Shown one piece after another: positions 43,501 through 50,526 of a stretch of 64,000 nt of DNA. The position numbers were made by a program, and so were the translations under genes. The notes under the pieces are model-generated. The model was not told where the DNA came from and did no database searches. It saw only the letters and a list, made by a program, of their open reading frames with translations. Origin of the DNA: Sulfurovum sp. UBA4779 (lineage in GTDB: Bacteria > Campylobacterota > Campylobacteria > Campylobacterales > Sulfurovaceae); the NCBI GenBank assembly GCA_002403155.1, contig DHHF01000008.1, positions 310,001-374,000 of the forward strand, read 5' to 3'. Every line of letters begins with the position of its first letter. Within the stretch, counting starts at the first letter, position 1.

Positions 43501-44120
43501 CTCACATCCCACGTTCCGTCTGCAAGGTCGTCGATACCAGTGCTGAGTTCTTCGGCGCTCATGCCGAAATTTGATGCGGTATTGGTCGCAAGCTTGAGGA
43601 TTTCGATCTGGTCTCCCAGCGCCCAGTTGTGCCGCTCCATGCCTGGCTTTGCAAGCGCGTACACGTCGACGAGTTCGCTCATCCCCATTGCCGTTTCTGA
43701 ATTTACGGTTTTAAGGACATCCATCGTCCTGGCCACCTCTTCGCCGATCATTTTTTGGCGTTCTTGTGCAGAAACCTGTTTGCCCGAAACCGTGATATAG
43801 CCCTTGGTTGCAGACACCATGGCGGTGAGTTTGGCGGTGGAGGCATCCATCGATTTGTAGTAGTCAAACGAACTTGCCGCGGCAAGATCAAGTCCTTTTT
43901 TGATGCCGTAGAAAACAGTTGCAACCCCTCCTAATGCAAGGAGCTTGCTTGCCATGGACGCGCCGCTTTTTCCTGCGTCATCCAGCCTTTTGGGGAGGTC
44001 GGAAAGGTTTTGGTTTGTGCCGGCTACGGAGCGGTCAAGTGCGTCAAAGCTGTTTTTTACCGCAGTAACCTCTCCGGTCTTTGCATCAACTTTTAGTGTG
44101 ATCTTAAGATTTTTCTCCAT
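40536..44120 (-). CDS. Phage tail tape measure protein
   Basis: 1194 residues, the longest gene of the prophage, directly downstream of the tail chaperone pair. N-terminal about 230 residues belong to the tape-measure type (ASSFDYYKSMDAS, AMGMSELVDVYALAKPGM, GMSAEELSTGIDDLADGTWDVSSGFGKMMKQLG by position), then Lys/Glu/Ala coiled coil (about 345-500), Gly/Ser-rich hydrophobic stretch (LKSSLGGLGSLGSGLIGIGLGSISS, by position near 590-615) that may form the membrane channel segment, and a long helical remainder. Its length would correspond to a long tail of siphovirus type. Confidence 0.88.
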   Translation of the reverse strand: MEKNLKITLKVDAKTGEVTAVKNSFDALDRSVAGTNQNLSDLPKRLDDAGKSGASMASKLLALGGVATVFYGIKKGLDLAAASSFDYYKSMDASTAKLTAMVSATKGYITVSGKQVSAQERQKMIGEEVARTMDVLKTVNSETAMGMSELVDVYALAKPGMERHNWALGDQIEILKLATNTASNFGMSAEELSTGIDDLADGTWDVSSGFGKMMKQLGVTKEEFAATGDKVAYLKEKMKETGAAQDTWATATSNFGVAWDTMAGKIGAPIFDGIKEQIKFITAQMGDASPQAMQIFSDALVDMVNGGIQAIGTLISWVSKLTSGFRIAIAGYQKLAGAARVYWNGTQKDNRLKLKALEEEKKLRKETGGGRGLTLINADINQIRQDMKDSLAGEKLWKDADADLEDIAEFDEKVQGLAANIEKIKIKRGSIADPIIEAAAPADQLRNKTQGIAAAAEANAKAADKSSKAAKEHAKALADAAKEADELWRKYYEITGQQDKLFQMDIDETLKKFMQSGIFTAEEIGKAYDAMWEKYKSNGKDANEEIAIDFSDQFSGLFAGLFSGDFAGAFVGFLNGISMDLSKDLINGWANSMSGFLKSSLGGLGSLGSGLIGIGLGSISSLLSNEVSQAEIDAAKGRVEFDDNSLKNLGNVFEAAQYPMLEVTNKMFKHIRNMDANFYSVARSLNAEASIGGVDLTGVNFVDTYKSGFLGFSSKSVSLIGTGLKFELQTLSELMQTATIDVRAYTTTLVQKSSFFGLKKSSKIYTSYKGLPDSVLNEISDAFAEGFETILLAGATLGLEKTSLEEALLAAELDIGKVDFTGLSPDEVSDRMSQIFSTALSGVVDGISEFSALVERYAKNTEYSLETLIRIATEYDQASFMFDLIGKSFNDGVMDVTRVWTETYTRATGDYTDIFGRTIDASVAEMFGGMASSFTRWLKPVTEEITEVFTETYQEAYTAQMQVLDIVDSAGGLTPFNDAMSAFMSGFFTEAEQMKFLTKSMEISFATLGLTMPDVTHGAESAKQSFRDMLYGIDTSTEEGAYLFGQVLLLADGFNQLSDAMESLNAELNSLKESSMKILLDFNTTTVKKAMYGLDTYINNQDWAGAGDAYNTIVDMAKSGNMTEKERVFMIADANHMIQRVEPINPNAGMEAEIRALRDEQKMSNEVFEARLRAIETNTLNTSRNTIQDTRKVV

Positions 44121-44412
44121 CGTTTGCCTCTCTCTCTATCAGCTTGATCATCTCAAGTGTTTCGATATCGTCCATGCCCCACTTGTCTGCATATCTCCAT
44201 ATCGTTTCTCTGTCTATCGTCACGCCGCCAAAAGACGGTTCTCTTGCATTCAGCCATACGCGGATATGCCAAAGGCTCCATTCATCCTCCAAGAAAACAA
44301 GCCCGTATTTTCGCGCATAAAAAGCTTTCTGCTTCTCTATATCCTTATGCGGGTCTATGTCCGGCACCTCGCGGTTGACAAGCTGCCTGGCGTAGCGTAT
44401 GACGTCATCTAC
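44104..44412 (-). CDS. Tail assembly chaperone, frameshift extension (GT-like T domain)
   Basis: A 102-codon frame entered by -1 slippage at A-AAA-AAG (minus strand 44418-44412) near the end of the upstream chaperone gene. It has no own ATG with a ribosome site; only a GTG at 44367 is present. After the slip the protein continues VDDVIRYARQLVNREVPDID and ends inside the start of the tape measure gene (17-base overlap). The position, slippery heptamer and order match the G/GT chaperones of tailed phages, in which the fusion loads tape measure during tail building. Fusion size would be 284 residues. Confidence 0.78.
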   Translation of the reverse strand, partial: VDDVIRYARQLVNREVPDIDPHKDIEKQKAFYARKYGLVFLEDEWSLWHIRVWLNAREPSFGGVTIDRETIWRYADKWGMDDIETLEMIKLIEREANDGEKS

Positions 44413-44957
44413 TTTTTTTTCTTTGCCCTTGAAATGAGATCTGATATCTCAGTCATGACGTCTTTGTATCCGAACCCCAGTTGCTCAAGGCGGTTTTGCA
44501 AGCTGGTTTTCTCTTCTGTGTCGATGACTCGCAGATCAAAGACATATCGCGCAACGGACTCTTTAAGATTATTGGCAGTTTTGATGGAAACGTCTGTGGG
44601 ATAGCGCTTTGTGATCTCATCTCTCCTGTCCTCAAGCTGTCGTATTTCTTTTCTGATCTTTCTCTTCTCCGTCGTGAGCTCTTTTCTTTCTTGCGGTTCC
44701 TCCTCCCCGATCATGAGGAGGTCTTCTTCTATATCGTCCATGTCTTCTGCAAGCCTTTGGATCTTTTTTGAGATCTTTGCGGACTCGTCATTGGCTGCGA
44801 GTATCTCTTCGTACTCTTTTTCTTTTTCTTTTTGAAAAAGTTCAAACGCCGCCTCATCCTCAGATGTCAGCGTGAGCCTTACCCGCAGGGGAAAGCTCTC
44901 GATTTTGCTTCCGTTGTCTATGTCGAATGTGATTTTTGCATCATGCGCGATCGCCAT
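44409..44957 (-). CDS. Tail assembly chaperone (G-like)
   Basis: 182 residues. Begins MAIAHDAKITFDI with GGAG eight bases upstream. Mostly helical and highly charged (KEKEKEYEEIL, RRDEITKRYP), ending RAKKKK then TAG in a run of eight A. Placed between tail tube and tape measure, the standard locus of tail chaperones. A proportion of ribosomes should shift to the -1 frame at the A run and make the longer form. Confidence 0.8.
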   Translation of the reverse strand: MAIAHDAKITFDIDNGSKIESFPLRVRLTLTSEDEAAFELFQKEKEKEYEEILAANDESAKISKKIQRLAEDMDDIEEDLLMIGEEEPQERKELTTEKRKIRKEIRQLEDRRDEITKRYPTDVSIKTANNLKESVARYVFDLRVIDTEEKTSLQNRLEQLGFGYKDVMTEISDLISRAKKKK

Positions 44958-44970
44958 CTTTTCTCCTTTA

Positions 44971-45903
44971 TTACGCTGTATAGCATCTCAGCTCAAAGTT
45001 GTCATCGCCTGAAACTTTTCTGCATTCAAACGTACGATCCACATCCAGGCGTCCTTCATTGTCCGGTGTTTTTTGTTCGATCACTACGCATTTTGGCGCG
45101 ATGAGTTCCCATTTTTTTACGCCGTTTGCATCAAAAAGCGGGATCACGAAGTTGAACTGGGTCCCGCTTTTGAGGTCGTCAAAGGCATCCTCATTGTCTT
45201 CCGTGACAGACATCAACACTTGCAGCTCCGGCTTGGTGTCATGAGTATAGCACGCGCCTGCACATGTGTCTTTGGGGATTTTTATATCAGCCCCTAAGTT
45301 AAACACCACTTTTTTGAAGTGCGCGCTGTTGCCGTTGACAAGGTAAGCCGTACAGTCTTTGGTCATATAGACTTTGTCAAACGTGGGTGTGCCAGGAACG
45401 GCATTGTCCTCATCGGCGGCGGAAAGTTGTGTCACAGCCGAGAGGAGCGATTTAAAGTCGAACGACACTTCCGCGGATTTTCCCACTTCCATCGTGAGTG
45501 AGAAGTCTCCTCTCGCCCCGTAGGCGGCTGTGGTTTTTCTCTCAGATACCTGTAATAGGGAGAGCGTTTTTTTGTTCTCCGAATCGTAAGCATACGCGAC
45601 ATAGCCTGTTTCTATTACTGGCGTGAGCCCGCAAGCCTGAAGCGCTGCATCGATCAGGGTATGGACTGACGGCAGCTTCATCGCCGAGGAAACGGGCACG
45701 TCGGCAAATGCCGTGATGATCGTCGTTTCTTTGCTCCCGTGATGAGAGGATACCGGGTCGCTCTCGTCTTTGTCGTAGTTCGGCATCCAGATGCCTGACC
45801 CCTTCTCTAGCGGCAGCACCGCATCGGGCACGATATATACCCCCGGCGTTGTTTCAAGTTTGACTTTGATGGCGCTTCTGTCCGATACGTATTTTGTACC
45901 CAT
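44971..45903 (-). CDS. Phage major tail (tube) protein
   Basis: 310 residues, beta-rich, acidic, upstream of the chaperone pair where the tail tube gene belongs. MGTKYVSDRSAIKVKLETTPGVYIVPDAVLPL at the N-terminus (by position, 1-32) resembles the phage tail tube families. No cleavage or Ig-like domain was seen. Start overlaps the stop of a 46-residue gene (TAATG). Confidence 0.7.
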   Translation of the reverse strand: MGTKYVSDRSAIKVKLETTPGVYIVPDAVLPLEKGSGIWMPNYDKDESDPVSSHHGSKETTIITAFADVPVSSAMKLPSVHTLIDAALQACGLTPVIETGYVAYAYDSENKKTLSLLQVSERKTTAAYGARGDFSLTMEVGKSAEVSFDFKSLLSAVTQLSAADEDNAVPGTPTFDKVYMTKDCTAYLVNGNSAHFKKVVFNLGADIKIPKDTCAGACYTHDTKPELQVLMSVTEDNEDAFDDLKSGTQFNFVIPLFDANGVKKWELIAPKCVVIEQKTPDNEGRLDVDRTFECRKVSGDDNFELRCYTA

Positions 45904-46043
45904 TATTTGCCCTCCTCTTTCGTTTTTGGTGCGGCGGCCGTATAGCCTTTGCCGATAAATGCATCTTTGAGATGCGCAGCGATTTGAAGCGAGTTCCCGT
46001 TTTTATCGTAAATTTCTATTCTTTTTGTGTTTTTTTGTTCCAC
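45903..46043 (-). CDS. Small phage protein, 46 aa
   Basis: GTG 46043 preceded by AAAGGAGAACAA begins a 46-residue frame: KNTKRIEIYDKNGNSLQIAAHLKDAFIGKGYTAA (by position) and ends in TAA overlapping the next ATG (TAATG). The tight overlap and ribosome site support a real gene. IEIYDKNG... looks like a small beta-hairpin protein. Function unknown; it sits between the holin genes and the tail tube gene. Confidence 0.6.
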   Translation of the reverse strand: MEQKNTKRIEIYDKNGNSLQIAAHLKDAFIGKGYTAAAPKTKEEGK

Positions 46044-46053
46044 TTGTTCTCCT

Positions 46054-46275
46054 TTACAGCCCTACAATTTTTTTTATAAACCCGACCACGCCGACTTCCT
46101 GCACCATGTAAAATGTGCCTATGCCTACCAGCCACCACTTGATGTTGACCAGCACTGCTTTGAGATCGCCCAAGTCTTTATGCAGCATATTGATGCGCTG
46201 CTCCACATAAGAGATGCGTTTTTCATGGTCTTTTACGTCATATCGGAGCTTTACTACCACTTCTTCAGTCTCCAC
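46054..46275 (-). CDS. Small phage membrane protein, XhlA/holin-accessory-like
   Basis: 73 residues: charged helical part (VKLRYDVKDHEKRISYVEQRI) followed by one C-terminal transmembrane segment (WWLVGIGTFYMVQEVGVVGFI). This layout is that of XhlA-type proteins or small spanin-like helpers next to holins. It overlaps the holin gene by eleven bases. The pair probably belongs to the lysis module although the endolysin is 15 kb away. Confidence 0.6.
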   Translation of the reverse strand: METEEVVVKLRYDVKDHEKRISYVEQRINMLHKDLGDLKAVLVNIKWWLVGIGTFYMVQEVGVVGFIKKIVGL

Positions 46276-46681
46276 CCGATTTTCCTTTGATTTTTTCTAT
46301 CGTTCGATACCCGCCAAACCCAAGCATCCCCCCTACAAGGACCATGAGGTTGATGATGTCCAGATTCGGGGCTTGAATCTCTATCTTGTTTGCATGCAGC
46401 ACCAGCACCAAAAACGGCTGGATGATGTATACGTACGCCAAGGCAACCCCGCCGATCCACCCGATGAAGGGGCGCCATCCCGCCACAAAGATACTAGGGT
46501 GCTGCGCCTCTTTTTCGTTGATCAGCATCTGCGCTTTTCGCAAATCTGATTCGATCATCTCAAGTTTGAGCGTAAGCTCCGCCTGTTTGTGCGGGTCTTC
46601 GATCTTTTTGCCGGTGATCGCCTCCCTAAGGTCCGTAAAGAGGTTACCGACATCCCCCAAATTAAAATCCATCATTCCCAT
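46265..46681 (-). CDS. Phage holin, 3TM type
   Basis: 138 residues. Contains the sequence AQHPSIFVAGWRPFIGWIGG in the middle, which is typical of the GTA/3TM holin family, and two to three hydrophobic segments (WIGGVALAYVYIIQPFLVLVL, DIINLMVLVGGMLGFGGY). It should form the membrane lesion that lets the endolysin out. N-terminal ~55 residues are cytoplasmic and helical. It is preceded by a neck protein gene whose stop adjoins. Confidence 0.75.
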   Translation of the reverse strand: MGMMDFNLGDVGNLFTDLREAITGKKIEDPHKQAELTLKLEMIESDLRKAQMLINEKEAQHPSIFVAGWRPFIGWIGGVALAYVYIIQPFLVLVLHANKIEIQAPNLDIINLMVLVGGMLGFGGYRTIEKIKGKSGGD

Positions 46682-46986
46682 CAGCTTACCTCCGCTTCAA
46701 TGTCCAATAAAAATAGGTCTACCAGCTTCTCATCTCTAAAATTGATCGCTGACGAGATCACCTTGATGCAGTTGCCTGTGTTTGACTCGAGCTTTTTGAG
46801 TTCTTCAAACATCGACGTGTTTTTGTCTACATCAGGCTTGACTACCACACCCAGCCTTATCTTATATGTTATGTCGGCCGTCGTTTCCCTGGAGATTATA
46901 AATATCTTATAGTCCCCGGGATGAAACGCTTCTACCGTCGACTCGATCCTCTGTTTTGTCTGGGCAAACCCTACACAGCACGACAC
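46681..46986 (-). CDS. Phage neck/head-tail protein, unknown
   Basis: 101 residues, starting with GTG 46986 (GGGAGG at seven bases). It lies directly downstream of the head-tail connector-like gene and overlaps it by sixteen bases. Composition is that of a small alpha/beta protein (YKIFIISRETTADITYKIRLG in the middle). Probably part of the neck or a tail completion protein, judged by position only. Confidence 0.5.
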   Translation of the reverse strand: MSCCVGFAQTKQRIESTVEAFHPGDYKIFIISRETTADITYKIRLGVVVKPDVDKNTSMFEELKKLESNTGNCIKVISSAINFRDEKLVDLFLLDIEAEVS

Positions 46987-47327
46987 TTGATGCCTCCCGT
47001 GTCAACTTCCCCGGTATCCATGTCCGCCGTGGATATGGATTCGCAGCGGTCAAGCCAGTACTGCCGGAACACTTCAAGATCACCGAATGTCTGAAGCGTC
47101 TCCTCATACTCGTTTGCACGGTTTTGTATCTTCTGCCAAAGCATGGGAGCCAGGTAGTAGATAGCCTTACATGAGACTGCTTCTATTTCGTCGAAGTTGT
47201 CATCATCTACTTCAAACACCTTCCCCCTGAAATCACGGTTTGCGCGTTTTAGGTGCGGGGAGATCAATGTATCATCGATCTCCGTTAAAGGAAGCCTTTC
47301 TCTTACATCAGCTATCGTTGTTATCAT
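46971..47327 (-). CDS. Head-tail connector-like phage protein
   Basis: 118 residues, helical, starting MITTIADVRERLPLTEIDDTLISPHLKRA (by position) in the manner of gp6/gp15-type connector proteins that follow the capsid gene. It stands fourteen bases downstream of the capsid gene, and GGGGTGAG precedes the ATG. No catalytic motif. Function assigned by position and general resemblance. Confidence 0.55.
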   Translation of the reverse strand: MITTIADVRERLPLTEIDDTLISPHLKRANRDFRGKVFEVDDDNFDEIEAVSCKAIYYLAPMLWQKIQNRANEYEETLQTFGDLEVFRQYWLDRCESISTADMDTGEVDTGGIKCRAV

Positions 47328-47341
47328 GGCTCACCCCCCTA

Positions 47342-48289
47342 CTATGGAGCTACTGCTTCTGTGACGATCGTCACGTACTTGTGGATATCGAACTCATAGT
47401 CAGGTCTTACCACGAATTTATAGCAAAGAGAGCTGATCTCGTTGCTATACCAGCGCTTACGATCGATCTGTGTTGAGATACCCATAACAAGGTTCTTCTC
47501 CGGAGATCCAAGATACACGCCTTTAGGGATACCGATCTGAGGGCTTAGCTTTCTTCCCTCAAACTCAAGCAGCTCTCCAGACTTAAGGATCTCAAGCGCT
47601 CTGAACTCCCCTGCCACACCCCTGACGTATGCGTTATAGTCTTTTTTGGAAAGGTAGATAGTGAGGTTATCGCTGACATCCTCATCGGCATTATCCACTA
47701 CTGCCTGAAGTGCGGCTTTTACTGTTGCATAGGCATCATTTGCCACGGCAGCATATGTTGCTTTCACAGTGTTTGCAGACTCTGCAGCAACGGTCAGCCA
47801 TCCCTTTGCAAGCTCTGCGAAAGGTGCGGTTTCTAAATCATTGTCATCTGTACCCACCCATCCAAGATAGACAAGGTCATTACTGAATACCATGGTTGCC
47901 GCATTATATTGCTCATCTGCAAATCCAGGATTGTCCTGATTGTCATCCAATACTTCATCCGTAAGGTTTAGCTGGTAAACCACGCCGTTCACCATGTTAA
48001 GCTTTGCACCAACCACGCCTAGTTTTTTAAGGTTGGCTTCGGATACTGCCTTGCCTGCGATATGTCTCGCCAGCTGACCCCTAAGCCCTTCAATAGCCGT
48101 ACGGTTCTTTGTAAGCTTGCCTGCTACGTCCACCGTAATAGCCTTAAGCAGTGCTGAATTATCTTTGATAGCATTGGCAAAAGCCCTTCCCTGCTTGGGC
48201 GTAAGCGTACCTCCCAGTGCAACATCAGTCGCGACTACAGATCCCGCCTTTAGGATCTGGTTAAGTGAAAAGATTTCCGTGTCTTCCAT
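47342..48289 (-). CDS. Phage major capsid protein
   Basis: 315 residues, following the protease/scaffold gene and preceding the connector. The C-terminal half has capsid-like features: ILKSGELLEFEGRKLSPQIGIPKGVYLGSPEKNLVMG (residues 245-280, by position) and YDFVVRPDYEFDIHKYV. It agrees best with the P2-family (gpN-like) capsids. ATG 48289 overlaps the scaffold stop (TAATG), with GGAGT as ribosome site. It builds the icosahedral shell. Confidence 0.75.
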   Translation of the reverse strand: MEDTEIFSLNQILKAGSVVATDVALGGTLTPKQGRAFANAIKDNSALLKAITVDVAGKLTKNRTAIEGLRGQLARHIAGKAVSEANLKKLGVVGAKLNMVNGVVYQLNLTDEVLDDNQDNPGFADEQYNAATMVFSNDLVYLGWVGTDDNDLETAPFAELAKGWLTVAAESANTVKATYAAVANDAYATVKAALQAVVDNADEDVSDNLTIYLSKKDYNAYVRGVAGEFRALEILKSGELLEFEGRKLSPQIGIPKGVYLGSPEKNLVMGISTQIDRKRWYSNEISSLCYKFVVRPDYEFDIHKYVTIVTEAVAP

Positions 48290-49275
48290 TACATTACTCC
48301 TTCATTGTCTTTTTTAGCTTCATCTTTTTTGATGTCTTTTTTCTGGCTTGACTTTTTCAAAGTCTCCTCTACGTCACCTGTTTTTTTCTCAAGATCTGTG
48401 ATCTTCTCGCCTTGCTTTTTAAGATCATCTGAGAGCTTTTCGTTATCTTTTTTTAGATCATTGTTCACCGTTACAAGATCCTCGTTGGCCTTCTTGAGCT
48501 CCTCGTTTGATTTGACAAGCTCATCCATTTTCTCTCCGGCTTCTTTGGCTGACTTTTCAAGAGCCTCGATCTTTTCGGCCTGCTCTTTGTTAGATTTTTC
48601 GATCTCGCCTGCTACGCCTGCCACTGATGCATTAATCTTCTTCTTGATGCTATCGCCAAGACTTTCCATCTCTTTTTTCATGTCAAAACCTTCTTCTTTA
48701 CTTTTTGCGATGCGTCCGCCGAAGTCGAACCATACTTCTCCCACAGCGTCTGCAAATGCCGAAAACAGCCTTTTGAGAGGAGTGTCCTCATCGGCCTTTT
48801 TAACCTCTGTCTTTTGTGCCGTTCCTGCCATGGATAGACCGGCAAGATCACCGCTTTTTGCCATCTCTTTGAGTTCATCGCTCTCAAGCTGGATCGCCAC
48901 TGCCCATGAACCTTCAGGCTCGTCAGGGAAGATCGGATCTCCTGATTTTGTCAGCCAGCTCTCCGCTACGTAGGCATCCTCGTTCTGGAAACTATGGCCT
49001 ACATCCACGTTTTTGGCATTGAGCGACTTCATGAAACCATATGCCGCCTTTTTGATATCACCCGCCTCGGCAAAATCACCTTGGGTGTCAACCTGCCCCG
49101 GGGAATAGACGATCCCATAGACGATCCCCTGCTCCTCATCTGTTTTTCTGATCTCTATCGTATGTTCATACCCGCCAGGGTCTGCGGCTGATTTGTAGAT
49201 AAAGACTTTTCCGTTCGCACCTGCTTTAACAAGCGATATATGCGTGACATTGATGTCCGTTAATCTGTTTGGCAC
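48289..49275 (-). CDS. XkdF-like prohead protease fused to coiled-coil scaffold
   Basis: 328 residues. Residues about 45-155 match the XkdF phage serine-protease domain: GIVYSPGQVDTQGDFAEAGDI, NVDVGHSFQNED, ESWLTKSGDPIFPDEPEGSW and LAGLSMAGTA. The remaining C-terminal half is a Lys/Glu coiled coil (EIEKSNKEQAEKIEALEKSA and on), a typical scaffold. One polypeptide therefore seems to combine protease and scaffold, as in some PBSX-like phages. Start is GTG 49275 with GAAAGGAG upstream. It is divergent from the portal gene. Confidence 0.8.
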   Translation of the reverse strand: MPNRLTDINVTHISLVKAGANGKVFIYKSAADPGGYEHTIEIRKTDEEQGIVYGIVYSPGQVDTQGDFAEAGDIKKAAYGFMKSLNAKNVDVGHSFQNEDAYVAESWLTKSGDPIFPDEPEGSWAVAIQLESDELKEMAKSGDLAGLSMAGTAQKTEVKKADEDTPLKRLFSAFADAVGEVWFDFGGRIAKSKEEGFDMKKEMESLGDSIKKKINASVAGVAGEIEKSNKEQAEKIEALEKSAKEAGEKMDELVKSNEELKKANEDLVTVNNDLKKDNEKLSDDLKKQGEKITDLEKKTGDVEETLKKSSQKKDIKKDEAKKDNEGVM

Positions 49276-49455
49276 AAGCTGCTCCTTTCATGTCGTTTCG
49301 CTCCTTTTTTGAATGGATAAGCGCAGTATAGACCAAAAAACAAAGCCTGCAAATATGGATATCCACACAATGGTGCGTCCCTCAATATCTACAGCGGCAT
49401 ATGGATTGTTTTTGCACATTCTTATGGTCTATGATGTCGTCAAAAAGAGGTCTTC

Positions 49456-50526
49456 ATGCATGGAAAAAAGCTGGTTGTAAAAAGTTCAACCGAAAGCAGG
49501 CAGCGTCCACTTGGCGAGGATTCGTTAAATCTTAACGGACGAATCGTAGAACCGTACCTGAACTACGATGCATTGCGCGCACTTTACGCGTACAACACCT
49601 ACCACAAACGCTCCATCAAACTTAAAGCGCTGCTTCTGTCGCAGATAGAAAATACAGATATGGACAGATTCCTTCCGGACGGCATGACACCAAAACGGTT
49701 CCTCTATAAGTTCATGCTCAATGCTGAGACCTACGGTTCTGCATTTTTTGAGAGAGCAGGTACACAAAGCAACTTCTACCTCTATCATCTCAATAGCTAT
49801 ACTGCAAGGGTGGACAGGGAACATCATATCTACCAGCGAAGCAGTACCGAGCATATCCCGCTTGAAGGCGGCCACTTCATGTACGATACTATCCTCTCAG
49901 ATTTTTACGGCGAGCCTGACTATATCGAAGCGATAAACCAGATCATTACCCTTTACAAGGCAGACCAGTACAACACGAAGTTCTTCGATAACGGAGGAAA
50001 GCCGGATCTTGCTATTATCTTCGAAGACAGCGATCCAAGTGATGAACAACTTGAAGCCATCACAGAATACATGAGAACCAACTTCAAAGGTTATGACAAT
50101 GCCCACAAAACACTTATCCTGACAACCGGTCAGGGAAACGGTGAGAATAAACCGGCTATCCGCATAGAAGAGATAGGAAAAGTGGAGGATATGAGCTTTG
50201 AGAAGCTTAAAAAAGTAGGACGCGACGAGATCATCGCTGCACATGGTGTTCCCCCAAGGCTCGTCGGCGTGGTAGACCCAAATGCACTTGGCGGCGGCGG
50301 TGAGCTTGTCAGCCAGCTGCATATGTTCAACCAGACATCCATCCAGCCAAAAATGGAGCTGGTGGAGGAGTTCTTTGCAGAGCATGGCATCGAGCTGGAG
50401 CTTAGACCGTTTGATGCGACTGCATTCAAGGACGATGCAGATCTGGTCAGCGGGTTGGTTCAGACTGGCATTCTGACGCCTGCAGAAGCCAAAAACGTTC
50501 TAGGGTGGGGCAAAAATGGCCATTAA
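49456..50526 (+). CDS. Phage portal protein (PBSX/P2 gpQ type)
   Basis: 356 residues. Typical portal sequence: YNTYHKRSIKLKALLL, NAETYGSAFFER, GGHFMYDTILSDFYGEPDYI, FDNGGKPDLAI, and AAHGVPPRLVGVVDPNALGGGGE. The portal is the DNA gate of the prohead and the terminase docks to it. It is the first gene of the plus-strand block, overlapped by the terminase gene (eleven bases). AGAGG is at the right distance before the ATG. The gene pair is inverted relative to the capsid gene. Confidence 0.88.
   Translation: MHGKKLVVKSSTESRQRPLGEDSLNLNGRIVEPYLNYDALRALYAYNTYHKRSIKLKALLLSQIENTDMDRFLPDGMTPKRFLYKFMLNAETYGSAFFERAGTQSNFYLYHLNSYTARVDREHHIYQRSSTEHIPLEGGHFMYDTILSDFYGEPDYIEAINQIITLYKADQYNTKFFDNGGKPDLAIIFEDSDPSDEQLEAITEYMRTNFKGYDNAHKTLILTTGQGNGENKPAIRIEEIGKVEDMSFEKLKKVGRDEIIAAHGVPPRLVGVVDPNALGGGGELVSQLHMFNQTSIQPKMELVEEFFAEHGIELELRPFDATAFKDDADLVSGLVQTGILTPAEAKNVLGWGKNGH

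Noticed and set aside
43162..43800. 212-codon plus-strand frame opposite the tape measure gene
   Set aside because: Ser/Pro/Ala-rich shadow of the tape measure codons, with no start signal; the minus-strand gene is clearly real.
48305..48973. 222-codon plus-strand frame
   Set aside because: Ser/Phe-rich mirror of the Lys/Glu coiled-coil scaffold; low complexity and no ribosome site.
49381..49455. Promoter for the portal gene (TTGCAC with TATGAT)
   Set aside because: The spacing is 12 bases, too short for sigma-70; phage late promoters may use an activator and cannot be named from sequence.
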